23,468 bases of DNA from Limiplasma sp048370855 (GTDB taxonomy: Bacteria; Bacillota; Clostridia; Christensenellales; Aristaeellaceae): assembly GCA_048370855.1 (NCBI GenBank), contig DBGEOK010000130.1, forward strand, positions 1 to 23,468, written 5' to 3'. The notes under the pieces are model-generated. The model had not been told where the DNA came from and ran no database searches. It was given only the letters and a program-made list of their open reading frames with translations. The translations under genes were made by a program, and so were the position numbers. Of this stretch, positions 1 through 8,058 are shown piece by piece (the first letter of the stretch is position 1; each line of letters begins with the position of its first letter).

Positions 1-342
1 CCGGATGACGGCGTGCAGGATGAGCGGCGTCACGGTCGCGCCGCCCTGTGTCACCTGCAGGTTGATGTCCAGCCGCCCCGGCACGGCGTAGCACGCGGAA
101 TCAAACGTGACGCTGGCGACGTTCCCGCTCGCCTCGCCGTATACGTCCACCGTGGCCCCGTCCGCGCGCACAAAGCGGCCCAGCACCGTAGCGCCCGTCA
201 GGTCCGCCGGCGCGCCGCCGCGGTATATCTGCGCATTGATGCGGTGCGCCTGCTTATCCCCGCTGACGAATTTGATGCCAAGCTGCTGTTCCAGCGCCCC
301 TTCGCTCAATTCGATTCTTCGGCTGATGTCGATGGTTAACAT
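1..342 (-). CDS. BppU-type baseplate upper protein, N-terminal part (partial)
   Basis: The first 114 codons are in the window and the gene runs off the left edge. The start ATG follows a weak GGGTGG ribosome site, 19 bases after the upstream tail gene stops. The translation begins MLTIDISRRIELSEGALEQ and continues with a beta-rich segment (QIYRGGAPADLTGATVLGRF, then a DGATVDVYGEA stretch). This resembles the N-terminal domain of BppU/DUF2479 baseplate proteins, which anchors receptor-binding proteins to the tail tip of Gram-positive siphophages. Its place right after Dit and the tail-associated protein fits. The C-terminal part, which would show whether it carries a receptor-binding or fibre domain, lies outside the window. 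The family call is from recall of the pattern, not a search. Confidence 0.72.
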   Translation of the reverse strand, partial: MLTIDISRRIELSEGALEQQLGIKFVSGDKQAHRINAQIYRGGAPADLTGATVLGRFVRADGATVDVYGEASGNVASVTFDSACYAVPGRLDINLQVTQGGATVTPLILHAVIR

Positions 343-361
343 CGCTTTACCACCCGCTTTC

Positions 362-2173
362 TTAGTAGTTTCCGCCCGATATGGAACGGATAAAGGTCTT
401 AACATGAAGATCGGCAACAATGCGCGTCTGACCGTTCGGGGCGAAGGCTATCCTGTGCCATGTGCCGCGCGTGATCTTGCCCGCGCCGTCCTTACCCAAA
501 TAGGGTACGGCGTCAAATTCCCCTTTTGTGATAGCGGACGCGGGCACGGCGTTGCCGTCCACCTTCACCGTCACGATGGATGCGGTCGGGCCACGATAGA
601 TGCCGTATTCGATTTCATGCGCGTGGTCATTCAGCGTATGCGCGTGGCTTCCTCCCCTGAAAGATAGTCCATTCAGCATAATTCGGCCAGATAGCGCATG
701 GTAATGCTCATAACCGTGATTGTGTTTTAAATTTGATAAGCTTGGGGTTGCGTCTGATGTAAACATGCGGTCATTCCCATCGGTATCAATAGGCTTTCCG
801 ACCGCTACCGATCCAAGGTTTGCCGTGGCATCAGAACCCACAGTGATTTCGCTGCTGCCCGTTCCTGTTTTCCCTCCGCCGCTCTTGGCTCCCTTTGAAT
901 ACGCCCGGAACCCATCGACCTTAAACTTGCACATGACCGAGTTAATCCACACGGCGTTTGGGTCGATGTAAAACTCGCAATCCAATGGGTTGTTCGCGTC
1001 GGCGTTATCCGCATAGTGCACGGCGTATTGGTTGGTCGCGCCTTGGCTGTACAGCTCCCCGATGGCCGTTTTGCGGCTGATGTTCGCCAAGTCGTTTACC
1101 GCGTCCGCGCCCCTGTTAGCAAGCGTTATCGTTACCTTTGCGTTGTCGCCGAACACGTCATTCTTTTGAATGCTGATGATGCGCTCGTCGATGGCGATTC
1201 CATAGTCCGGCATAGGTACGCGGCACTTGCGGCCCACATAAAACCGATCGAACGGCTCTCCGGTCAGGGCCGACAGGTCTACGCCGCTTGCGGTTACGGT
1301 CACTTTGGGCTGCTTAACACGCTGAAGCACCTGCTCCGCCATGGCCTTTAGCGTGGAGGCTTCGGTCACGCTGGTTTCCGCATATACAGAGTTAATGATG
1401 CCCCACGCGCTTACGGTGTCAGCGTCCAAATATTTCTTTCCGTTGTTTGCCTCCGCGATGGTGAGCTGGTTGACGCCCTCGCCGTAGCCCAGCGGATAGA
1501 TGCGCGTACACAGCTCGCTTCGGTCAATCTCTACCTTTATGTTGTCAATATTGCGGCCAAAGCGTAGCTCGCTCTGGTCGCCCTCCGGCGCGGTAATCAG
1601 GTTGAGCGTCCAGGGCGTGGTATCAAAGTCGAACGTCCACAGGTATTCGTCGCTGAGCGGCTCCGCCAGGGAGAGGATGGCCGTGAGCAGGTTTTCGTTT
1701 TCAAAGCTGTACTGGAACTCCGTGCCATAGTCCACCGTGCCCAGCCGCCACAGCCGGCGCGGCTGCATGGCCAGCAGCTTTTCCAGCACCGTTTTCAGCC
1801 TGACCCCCGTGCCGCCGAACTCCTGGTAGCCTGTCACAACGCCGTCTTCAAGCGTGCATATGGCGTGCCTTAGCGTCACCGTCACCGACGCTTCACGGAT
1901 GCCCAGCCTCTCGAGCGCGCGAGCAAAGAAGCCGGGCTTGTAGGTGGTGGCAACGTTTTCAACCCTGTAAATACCGAGGGACCCCTGTGTATCGTATAGC
2001 TCCATAAATTGACCTACGCTTACCGCCGCCTCGCTTTGCGGCATGGTAAGCGTCGCGGTTGAGAGCGGCGCCATGTTCAGCGTATAGGATAGCTTTTCCG
2101 GTCGGATGCGGCACAGCTCACGGAGATTACGATCCATCAGACGCGGTAGGCGGATATCAATGGTTTCAATCAT
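362..2173 (-). CDS. Tail-associated structural protein (Tal/Gp37-like) with C-terminal HxH region
   Basis: A 603-residue protein whose ATG overlaps the Dit stop by four bases (ATGA), so it is translationally coupled. The N-terminal ~370 residues look like the hub domain of siphophage tail-associated proteins (phage minor structural protein / ReqiPepy6 Gp37-like). Visible pieces are a TLTMPQSEAAVSVGQFMELYD segment, a basic middle, and the QIKN-type closing strand IISIQKNDVFGDNAKVTIT. These trimeric hubs close the tail tube below Dit. After about residue 370 comes a different fibre-like part: a Gly/Ser/Lys-rich linker at 428-442, then four His-x-His motifs at residues 484-486, 490-492, 510-512 and 517-519. 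No peptidase motif is evident, so endopeptidase activity is not claimed. Confidence 0.8.
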   Translation of the reverse strand: MIETIDIRLPRLMDRNLRELCRIRPEKLSYTLNMAPLSTATLTMPQSEAAVSVGQFMELYDTQGSLGIYRVENVATTYKPGFFARALERLGIREASVTVTLRHAICTLEDGVVTGYQEFGGTGVRLKTVLEKLLAMQPRRLWRLGTVDYGTEFQYSFENENLLTAILSLAEPLSDEYLWTFDFDTTPWTLNLITAPEGDQSELRFGRNIDNIKVEIDRSELCTRIYPLGYGEGVNQLTIAEANNGKKYLDADTVSAWGIINSVYAETSVTEASTLKAMAEQVLQRVKQPKVTVTASGVDLSALTGEPFDRFYVGRKCRVPMPDYGIAIDERIISIQKNDVFGDNAKVTITLANRGADAVNDLANISRKTAIGELYSQGATNQYAVHYADNADANNPLDCEFYIDPNAVWINSVMCKFKVDGFRAYSKGAKSGGGKTGTGSSEITVGSDATANLGSVAVGKPIDTDGNDRMFTSDATPSLSNLKHNHGYEHYHALSGRIMLNGLSFRGGSHAHTLNDHAHEIEYGIYRGPTASIVTVKVDGNAVPASAITKGEFDAVPYLGKDGAGKITRGTWHRIAFAPNGQTRIVADLHVKTFIRSISGGNY

Positions 2174-2940
2174 CGGTAACGCCCCCTTCCGATCAATTTC
2201 ACATCTGCCGCGACCGCAGTAATAACGGTTACTTTGTTCGGCTGACGCTGATATAGCAGCAGGTCGTCATTGCTTTGCGCCGTGCGGCAGTGTAGCTTCG
2301 TCATCCCGCCCAGCGTGGCGATAGAGAGCAGGCCGGCGTCGTCATAGCTGGCCGCCACAGTGCCGCCGGCCACAAGCCCAAGCCCGGCAAACGCAAACGA
2401 CCGTCCGTTAACCGTGACGGTCGCTGTATTCATGATGCCTGTAGAGGTGTTTTTAATCTCAAATTCCAAGAAGGTTGCGTCCTCTGTGCCGGACGGCTGA
2501 AGGTAGGCGAAGGCGGACTTGCCCGCCTCCGTTTTCACCGTGACCGTCTCCGGCACTGTGGCGCGCCACGCCGGATTAAAAGCCGTGAAGGTCATGGTTA
2601 TATCCGCACTGTAATCCCGTTGGTTTTTCATCGTCGGAAAGGCTGTGCAAAGCACGGGAAGGTATAACCCAGGCCTGTCTGCCAGCTCCATGTGCTTTCC
2701 ACGTGCCCAAGCGTTTATGTCCGCAAGAATATTTTCCCGCCGTTCCGCGTTTGCCTCCAGCACTCTAAAGACGATCTTAACCGTTCGCGCTCCTTCTTTC
2801 TGCATCAAAAAACGGACGCCGCCGTATTTCGCGTTGTCCGCGGTCTTGAGGGTCATGGCCGGAACGCCCGGCTCTATGGTTTTGATTTTAACGCGCGGGC
2901 TGATGTCCTCAAGCCCCATTCCGTCCAGCCAAATGCTCAC
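2170..2940 (-). CDS. Distal tail protein (Dit)
   Basis: A 256-residue protein starting MSIWLDGMGLEDI, located directly after the tape measure gene and overlapping the next tail gene by four bases. The N-terminal half has the features of siphophage Dit proteins: a beta-rich opening, an RTVKIVFRVLEANAERRENI strand-helix, then an AWARGKHMELADRPG segment and the DYSADITMTFTAFNPAW motif that usually closes the hexamer-forming domain. The C-terminal ~120 residues form a second beta-rich domain of the galectin-like sort. Dit joins the tail tube to the baseplate. Length and position both match the family. Confidence 0.87.
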   Translation of the reverse strand: MSIWLDGMGLEDISPRVKIKTIEPGVPAMTLKTADNAKYGGVRFLMQKEGARTVKIVFRVLEANAERRENILADINAWARGKHMELADRPGLYLPVLCTAFPTMKNQRDYSADITMTFTAFNPAWRATVPETVTVKTEAGKSAFAYLQPSGTEDATFLEFEIKNTSTGIMNTATVTVNGRSFAFAGLGLVAGGTVAASYDDAGLLSIATLGGMTKLHCRTAQSNDDLLLYQRQPNKVTVITAVAADVKLIGRGRYR

Positions 2941-2946
2941 CGTAGC

Positions 2947-5900
2947 TCATCTCCTTTGCATCGACAGCCTGCGGCCTTGCAACGCGGAAATAGACGGTTC
3001 CAGGACACTTGCCACTTCCTCCCCGTCCAGGTTGACGGAAATAGCGATTCCCCCGCCGTCCTCGGGAGCGTTCCGCCAAATTGCATCCGCAAGCGCGTCG
3101 TAATCCACCGGCTCCGGCGTCAGGTCAAGCGCGTACATTCCGCCGCGCCACAGCGCCGCCTCGCTGGTCGTCAGCACGCTTTCCCCCTTGTGCAGCAGCG
3201 CGGGGTACTCGTCGTAGGGCACGTATTCCAGGCCCGCGCGGTGGCGGTACCAGCGTTCCGCCTTGTGAAATACCGAATTGCCCGCTATTGCGCTTTGCGC
3301 CGCCGCCACAGCCTCCCGCGCCGCGTCGGCCATCGCTTGCCCCAGCGCCCCGCTGTTGCTGGTGAGACCGTCGGCCACTTGCTGAATCAAATTGACGCCG
3401 ACCGCATAAAAGTTGTTGTAGTAGGCACGCAGGGTATCAATCGACTGTCTCACGGAGGCGTCCACGGCATTGTTGAGCACCGGTTTTTCTTCATATCCAT
3501 CCGCCGCGCCCTTGGCAAAATTGCGGCCGGCTTTGGCGGCGTCGGTTTTGGCGTCATCGACGGTTTGCACCATTGTTTCCGTCATAGCGCCCACATAGGT
3601 CCCCAGATCCTCCACATACAGCTTCATCTCGTCCAGTATAGCGGCCGCGTCCTCCGTAACCTTCGCTTTGGCGGAAGCCAGCGCTTCCTCGGCGGTTTTG
3701 CCGCTATCCAGCGCGGTCTGTATATCCGCCGCGAGCTGTTCCACCGTCAAAGCCTGGGTCTCAAGGCCGTCGATGGCCTCCTGCTGGTCGGATGCGGCTG
3801 TTATTGTATCGTCCGAGGCGGTTTCTGCTTCCTCGGCGGTTTCCTTCATTCCTTCCACAGCCTCATCCTGTTGCTCGCCCTCGCTGTTGAGCGCTGCCGT
3901 CGTGTCTTCCGCGTCTTTTAGCGTTTCCTCGTATAGCCTGTTGACGGTTTGCGCCATCGTCTCGTTGTCTTTGGCTCTTGCGGCGATGGTTTCATCCGTG
4001 TATCCGAAAAACGTCTCCAGGTATGCTTGCTGCAAAGCGGTTAGGTTTTCCATGGTACCAGAGTATTCCGTGACGGCATTTTGATACTTTTCTATTGCCA
4101 TCGCTGCCACGGCGCTCGCGTCCGATTCCTTGCTTTCTTGGCTCGTAACCATCTCGTCAAGCTTCGTTTGAATGGCCCCCACCACTTCTGCCAAGCTGTT
4201 TGAGAGGTCCTGGTTGTTCAGTATCTCCTCCACGGGCATGTTAATCAGGTCCCAGACGTTAGGCAGTTGCATGGCCGTAAATTCTTCTGAATACGCATCT
4301 TGAAAATCCTGCAGAAAGGTTTGCGCGTCGCTGACCGCTTGCGCTTTTACGTCCTCCGGGACCGCGTACCACGTGATGCGCTCCAGCACGGTCTCGGATG
4401 TATTCAGCAAAGCCTTCCCTTTTTTCGTCTCCTCAATCGCGTCCTGCCAGGCTTTATACTTATTATCGGCTAGCTGCTCATAGCCCTTCAGCTCCACGTC
4501 CATGCCCATGCTCGCGCTTTCGATGCCAAGGATGTAGGAACTCATGGCGATTTGTTCATCGAGGGATTTCCATTTCTCGATGAGCGTTTGGATCTCCTTT
4601 GCTTCAGCATGGATGATGCCGTCGGCTCCCACATAATCTTTAAGCCCTGGGTACAGCTCCACGAGCGACGCGGAAATATCCTGCATCTTTTTAATTTCGT
4701 CCTCGGTAAGCGTCCCTTCCGCTTGCAAGGCTTGTAAGTCTTCGATTAAGTCTTCCGATTTTTTATATTTTACGGTGATGTCAATCATCGTATTGCTGTA
4801 ATCCGTTTTGAGCTTGTCAATAGCCGCTTTAAAATCGTCCGCCTTGCCAAACGCCGCATCCAGCTCTTTATACAGCTCGCTATCACGCTGCGGCCCCGCA
4901 AACAGGTTGTTAATCCCCCCAATTATCCCGCCAACCAAGTCAAAAAAGCCAGTAAAAAGCGGCATCACCAGGGTCATGAGCTGCGTAGAAACCCCGTCCC
5001 ATGCCGTTTGCATTTTATCCAGACTGTCGTTGAACTCAACGGACGCATCTACAGCCTCGTCGCTCATGACCGCACCTAAATCATGAGCCTCCTTCTTGAG
5101 AGCGGCGGTTTCCGATGACGCCTGATTAAGCGTGGGTAAAAGCTCAACGGCAGAGTCGCCGAAAAGCTCGGTTGCAATAGCGGCCTTTTCCCCCTCGTCG
5201 TCAATGCCCTGCAAGCCCTTGACGACCGCGTTAAAAACTTCTTCGCGGCTCATTTTGTTCAAATCCTTGATTTCAAGCCCGAGCTTCGAAAATGGCTTAG
5301 AAGCGTCCTTGGAGCCTTTTTTGGCTTTATCAACAACGGTATTGAGCTGGGTCATTCCGCTTTGCAAGCTCTTAACGTCAGAACCATTCTGGCGCAGTAC
5401 ATAGCCCCATTCTTGATACCCCTCTCGGCTCAAGCCCATCTTTTGACTGTTTTTGTCGATTTCATCCCCAGCGCCCGCCGCCTCTTGTATGCCATTCCAA
5501 ATGTTACCTATGAATTCGTTTATGATGTTCCCGACGAAATTGCCGATAGCCGTGCCGATCAAGGTGGCGTTTTTGTCGGCCCAGTCATAGAGCTTTTCGT
5601 CCAGCGATTTCATCGCCTCGTCCGCGCCGGTCATGTCTGCGCTGACCTTGATTTCCTTGTCCTCCGGCTCAAAGTCGTCGGTCGTCTGCTTGGCGGGCGC
5701 GGTGTCGGCGTCCGTTTCAATCTTGACGGGTGAAGGCTCAAAATCATCGGTCGTTTGCTTGGCGGGCGCGGTGTCGGCGTCCGCTTCAATCTTGACGGGT
5801 GAAGGGTTAACCGCCTGGACAGCTTCCTCGATATCCTTTTTGACGCCTTCGCCGTCAATCCCGAGGGAAACCTTTGCGCCTTCCAGCTTTTTAGCGTCCC

Positions 5901-5955
5901 TTTCAAACCCGCTGGTATCAATCTTTGTATCGAAAACAAGCTTGCCGTCACCCAT
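2947..5955 (-). CDS. Tape measure protein
   Basis: About 1,000 residues, the longest gene in the window, lying between the tail chaperone genes and Dit. I chose the second ATG (MGDGKLVFDTKID). A GAAGGG ribosome site sits nine bases before it but directly touches the earlier ATG at 5964, which would add three residues. Numbered from that earlier start: a 23-residue tandem repeat at 54-99, a hydrophobic helix at about 133-160, a TP901-like segment (YQEWGYVLRQNGSDVKSLQSG), a strongly hydrophobic stretch at about 328-357, long coiled-coil Ala/Glu-rich stretches, and the usual C-terminal YPALLHKGESVLTTSEA motif. The protein sets tail length and probably helps form the membrane channel during DNA entry. 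The N-terminal repeat lies outside the usual conserved part. Confidence 0.93.
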   Translation of the reverse strand: MGDGKLVFDTKIDTSGFERDAKKLEGAKVSLGIDGEGVKKDIEEAVQAVNPSPVKIEADADTAPAKQTTDDFEPSPVKIETDADTAPAKQTTDDFEPEDKEIKVSADMTGADEAMKSLDEKLYDWADKNATLIGTAIGNFVGNIINEFIGNIWNGIQEAAGAGDEIDKNSQKMGLSREGYQEWGYVLRQNGSDVKSLQSGMTQLNTVVDKAKKGSKDASKPFSKLGLEIKDLNKMSREEVFNAVVKGLQGIDDEGEKAAIATELFGDSAVELLPTLNQASSETAALKKEAHDLGAVMSDEAVDASVEFNDSLDKMQTAWDGVSTQLMTLVMPLFTGFFDLVGGIIGGINNLFAGPQRDSELYKELDAAFGKADDFKAAIDKLKTDYSNTMIDITVKYKKSEDLIEDLQALQAEGTLTEDEIKKMQDISASLVELYPGLKDYVGADGIIHAEAKEIQTLIEKWKSLDEQIAMSSYILGIESASMGMDVELKGYEQLADNKYKAWQDAIEETKKGKALLNTSETVLERITWYAVPEDVKAQAVSDAQTFLQDFQDAYSEEFTAMQLPNVWDLINMPVEEILNNQDLSNSLAEVVGAIQTKLDEMVTSQESKESDASAVAAMAIEKYQNAVTEYSGTMENLTALQQAYLETFFGYTDETIAARAKDNETMAQTVNRLYEETLKDAEDTTAALNSEGEQQDEAVEGMKETAEEAETASDDTITAASDQQEAIDGLETQALTVEQLAADIQTALDSGKTAEEALASAKAKVTEDAAAILDEMKLYVEDLGTYVGAMTETMVQTVDDAKTDAAKAGRNFAKGAADGYEEKPVLNNAVDASVRQSIDTLRAYYNNFYAVGVNLIQQVADGLTSNSGALGQAMADAAREAVAAAQSAIAGNSVFHKAERWYRHRAGLEYVPYDEYPALLHKGESVLTTSEAALWRGGMYALDLTPEPVDYDALADAIWRNAPEDGGGIAISVNLDGEEVASVLEPSISALQGRRLSMQRR
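5666..5803 (-). repeat. Two-copy 69-bp direct repeat inside the tape measure gene
   Basis: Two adjoining copies of a 69-base unit, 5666-5734 and 5735-5803, differ at only a few bases. They encode two 23-residue units that both begin PSPVKIE and end KQTTDDFE. The reading frame is kept, so this is an in-frame duplication within the N-terminal region of the tape measure protein. Confidence 0.92.
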
Positions 5956-5970
5956 GATGCTCATCCCTTC

Positions 5971-6000
5971 TTGTTATTGTGATGATAGCTGTGTTATAAT
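5971..6000 (+). promoter_or_regulatory. Possible sigma-A-type promoter opposed to the late operon
   Basis: TTGTTA at 5971-5976, an 18-base spacer, and a perfect TATAAT at 5995-6000 on the plus strand. It is followed by an AAGGAAG ribosome-like site and an ATG at 6018. It lies in the A+T-rich gap between the tape measure and metallo-hydrolase genes. What it would transcribe is unclear. Confidence 0.35.
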
Positions 6001-6082
6001 GCAAAAAAAGGAAGTAGATGAATATAAAAATCGAACCTATTTGTGACTTAAACAATTATCAAAGGGAAGATTTCATTACAAC

Positions 6083-6120
6083 GGCAAACCCGCCACGGAT
6101 TGCGCCTTGGAGGGTTTGTC
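6083..6120. other. Hairpin in the gap downstream of the metallo-hydrolase gene
   Basis: GGCAAACCC at 6083-6091 pairs with GGGTTTGTC at 6112-6120 (nine pairs, one G-T), and the stem can extend through CCA/TGG past one mismatch. No T-tract follows on either strand, so it is not a clear intrinsic terminator. The rest of the 218-base gap (5965-6182) holds the plus-strand promoter candidate and nothing else convincing. Confidence 0.4.
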
Positions 6121-6182
6121 ATCTAAATTATGTTTATTATTTCTGCCGCACACTTGGGGCGATAAGTTGCTATTCCTCTATG

Positions 6183-7010
6183 TCAGTTTGCCGTCTTAAT
6201 CTCTACCTCGTCCGAAAATACAACCTCAATATCGCCATGTGCTTTTGTAGTCATCAATTTCGTAACCCCTACGTCCATCAGCGTCATAGCCACATCGGTA
6301 CTAGGATACCTATCCGTCTCTCCGCAGGATACCACCGCAATAGTCGGGCATACTTCCGTCAAAAAGTCATAGTTTGAAGATGTGTCAGATCCATGATGGG
6401 CAACCTTTAGCACGTCCGCTTTCAGCGGCAGCACATCACTGTAGGCCATCATGTCCAATTCAGCGGCAAATTCCGCATCGCCCGCGAACAACGCGGAATG
6501 CTCACCGTATTTTACCATCAGCACTATCGACCAGTTATTTGCGTTTGAGTATGCGACAGGGTGGGGTCCATAGACCGTTAGTGTCGCGTCGCCCAATGCG
6601 TATACGTCGCCCACATCAGGATAGACAAGCGTAATGTCCTTTTCTTGGGCTGCTTTAATCATTTTATTATAAGCAATCGTTGCGCTCTCGATTGGCGGAA
6701 GAAGCATTTCTGAGACTGCAAAGGTGCCAATCACATTTGACGCTGCGCCAATATGGTCCGCATGAGGATGAGTAATCACAAGATATTTCAGTTCTTCAAC
6801 CATTTCTGTGTCCAAAACATCCCTTATATGCGTCCATTTTCCGGCAAGTCCTGCGTCAATCAGCATTACTTCCCCGTTACATTGCAGCAAGGCGCAATCT
6901 CCTTGTCCGACGTCAAGGAAAGTAATTTTCAGCCCATCCTCAGCGATTGCAGTTCCAGACATGAGGAACGTGCACAATACCGCCGCAATCAATCGTTTCA
7001 TTGCATTCAT
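6183..7010 (-). CDS. Exported ComEC/Rec2-type metallo-beta-lactamase-fold hydrolase
   Basis: A 275-residue protein. The first 23 residues form a signal peptide (KR, hydrophobic core, likely cleavage after AIA). The mature part is a metallo-beta-lactamase fold of the ComEC C-terminal type: FLDVGQGDCALL at 31-42, metal ligands H81, H83, D85 and H86 in THPHADHIG, LFAGDAE with D178, and AHHGSDTSS with H205/H206. ComEC-type domains are linked to nuclease or phosphodiesterase activity; the substrate here cannot be read from sequence. It lies between Gp15 and the tape measure, where those genes normally adjoin. It is A+T-richer than its neighbours, is flanked by noncoding gaps and appears to have its own promoter. 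This makes it look like an inserted cargo (moron) gene, possibly expressed in the lysogen. M4 at 7001 is an alternative start; neither has a clear ribosome site. Confidence 0.85.
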   Translation of the reverse strand: MNAMKRLIAAVLCTFLMSGTAIAEDGLKITFLDVGQGDCALLQCNGEVMLIDAGLAGKWTHIRDVLDTEMVEELKYLVITHPHADHIGAASNVIGTFAVSEMLLPPIESATIAYNKMIKAAQEKDITLVYPDVGDVYALGDATLTVYGPHPVAYSNANNWSIVLMVKYGEHSALFAGDAEFAAELDMMAYSDVLPLKADVLKVAHHGSDTSSNYDFLTEVCPTIAVVSCGETDRYPSTDVAMTLMDVGVTKLMTTKAHGDIEVVFSDEVEIKTAN

Positions 7011-7016
7011 GATACT

Positions 7017-7045
7017 ATTATAGCATATTTTAATTCTTTTGGGAA
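7017..7045 (-). promoter_or_regulatory. Promoter of the metallo-hydrolase gene
   Basis: On the minus strand, TTCCCA (7040-7045), a 17-base spacer and a perfect TATAAT (7017-7022), with TG one base before it (extended -10). Transcription would start at about the annotated ATG (7010), implying a leaderless or nearly leaderless message. This matches the absence of a Shine-Dalgarno site. Confidence 0.55.
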
Positions 7046-7047
7046 AA

Positions 7048-7656
7048 CTATTGTTTTAACATTTCCGATACGTCTCCGCCGTGCAGCAGCGCGTCGTTGA
7101 GGGCTTTTAACCGCGCCTGCTCCCCGGCGCTCTCCTTTCGAGGAATCCGCGCGTTTTGCTTGGCGATTTCCGCGCTCTGCTTGTCCTTGCCCTTGAGCCG
7201 GCTGGTGTCTCGCCCGCGCGCGTACAGCCGAGCCGATAGCGCCGTGCCCTCGCCCAAGCCGCGCAAAAGCGTTAAAAAGGTATACCAGTGCAAGCCCTCC
7301 GCGTGCAGCAGGTCGATGCCGTACTGCTGGTAAAACGAGGCGTAGATCACGTCCGCGTCAAACTCAAAATCCATGGGCGGCGCGTTGGGGTCGCGGCGCT
7401 TGGGCCTCCCGTCGTCCGGGCTTAGCCAGCGAAGCATCAGCCGCACGCCGTCCGGCGGGACCTCCCCGGCGTAAAACAGCTTGCACGCCAGCATCGCCTT
7501 GTGCCGCTCCGCCACGTCCGGGTCGTCCAGCAGCCGGAATATCTTCAGCGCAGTGCGGAAGTCCCAACGCACGGGATAGGCCGTTCCGTTCGCCTCCACC
7601 ACCTCGGGCAGTACGCGCGCGGGCGGGAGCGATAGGCTGAACGTCCAGTCATTCAT
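7048..7656 (-). CDS. Bacteriophage Gp15 family tail assembly protein
   Basis: A 202-residue protein matching the Gp15 family (PF06854) by pattern: a YPVRWDFRTALKIFRLLDD N-terminal segment, an ML-CKLFY middle, and an aromatic FYQQYGIDLL...LHWYTFLTLLRGL segment that is the family hallmark. The tail is basic and helical (RIPRKESAGEQARLKALNDA). It is the second of the paired tail chaperone genes before the tape measure and overlaps the first by eight bases. Gp15-type proteins are thought to help the tape measure fold or polymerise. It stops at TAG 7048-7050, inside the region that gives the -35 of the next gene. Confidence 0.87.
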   Translation of the reverse strand: MNDWTFSLSLPPARVLPEVVEANGTAYPVRWDFRTALKIFRLLDDPDVAERHKAMLACKLFYAGEVPPDGVRLMLRWLSPDDGRPKRRDPNAPPMDFEFDADVIYASFYQQYGIDLLHAEGLHWYTFLTLLRGLGEGTALSARLYARGRDTSRLKGKDKQSAEIAKQNARIPRKESAGEQARLKALNDALLHGGDVSEMLKQ

Positions 7657-7981
7657 AGCTTTCCAGTTTCCTCCCGTAGCTTCTGGCGGCGGCTCCCGCG
7701 ATCTGGAGCATGAGGTTTACCGCGTCCGCCATACGCACGGGCTTGCCTCCGCTGATACGCTCCATCGCTCCATGTCCCAATATCCCGTCCACAAGGGCGG
7801 AGCACTCCCTGACCGCCCTCATGACCTTTTCCGGGTTTGGGTTTTTGCCCAGCCGCCGATATTTCCCCTTGATTGCCAGCGCCCGGTCAAAGATGTCCGC
7901 GTCGCTCATTTGCAGCTCGAACGCATGCCCGTTCACCTCCAGCGAGGGCGTGGGCTGAAATTCGTAGGTGATCTTTTCCAT
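7649..7981 (-). CDS. Tail assembly chaperone, first gene of the pair
   Basis: A 110-residue protein with an AAGGAG ribosome site eight bases before its ATG. It starts with a beta segment (EFQPTPSLEVNGHAFELQMSD) and continues helical with a Lys/Arg-rich KGKYRRLGKNPNPEKV stretch. This is the size and make-up of the small chaperone encoded just before Gp15 in Gram-positive siphophages. Its last codons overlap Gp15 by eight bases. Gp15 lies in the +1 frame relative to it, so a +1 frameshift fusion is possible in principle, but I see no convincing slippery site. The ribosome site region is shared, on the opposite strand, with the promoter of the RelE cassette. Confidence 0.75.
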   Translation of the reverse strand: MEKITYEFQPTPSLEVNGHAFELQMSDADIFDRALAIKGKYRRLGKNPNPEKVMRAVRECSALVDGILGHGAMERISGGKPVRMADAVNLMLQIAGAAARSYGRKLESYE

Positions 7982-8004
7982 GCGTGAATCTCCTTATCAA
8001 AGTG

Positions 8005-8034
8005 TTGACGTTTGCTATCGTCTATGATATCATA
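8005..8034 (+). promoter_or_regulatory. Promoter and palindromic operator of the RelE/RHH cassette
   Basis: TTGACG at 8005-8010, a 17-base spacer and TATCAT at 8028-8033, with an extended TG at 8025-8026. The -10 lies inside a perfect 12-base palindrome TATGATATCATA (8023-8034), a likely binding site for the ribbon-helix-helix antitoxin or the toxin-antitoxin complex. The element starts 24 bases beyond the start of the divergent chaperone gene. Confidence 0.75.
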
Positions 8035-8058
8035 TTTGTTGAAAGAGAGGCGTGGCGT

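Noticed and set aside
2692..3921. 409-codon open frame on the plus strand
   Set aside because: Antisense to Dit and the tape measure gene, with runs of Arg, His and Gly but no plausible domain.
7984..8058. Upstream ATG for the RelE-like toxin
   Set aside because: It lies before the predicted promoter and adds 25 residues not expected for the family; the TTG at 8059 follows a ribosome site.
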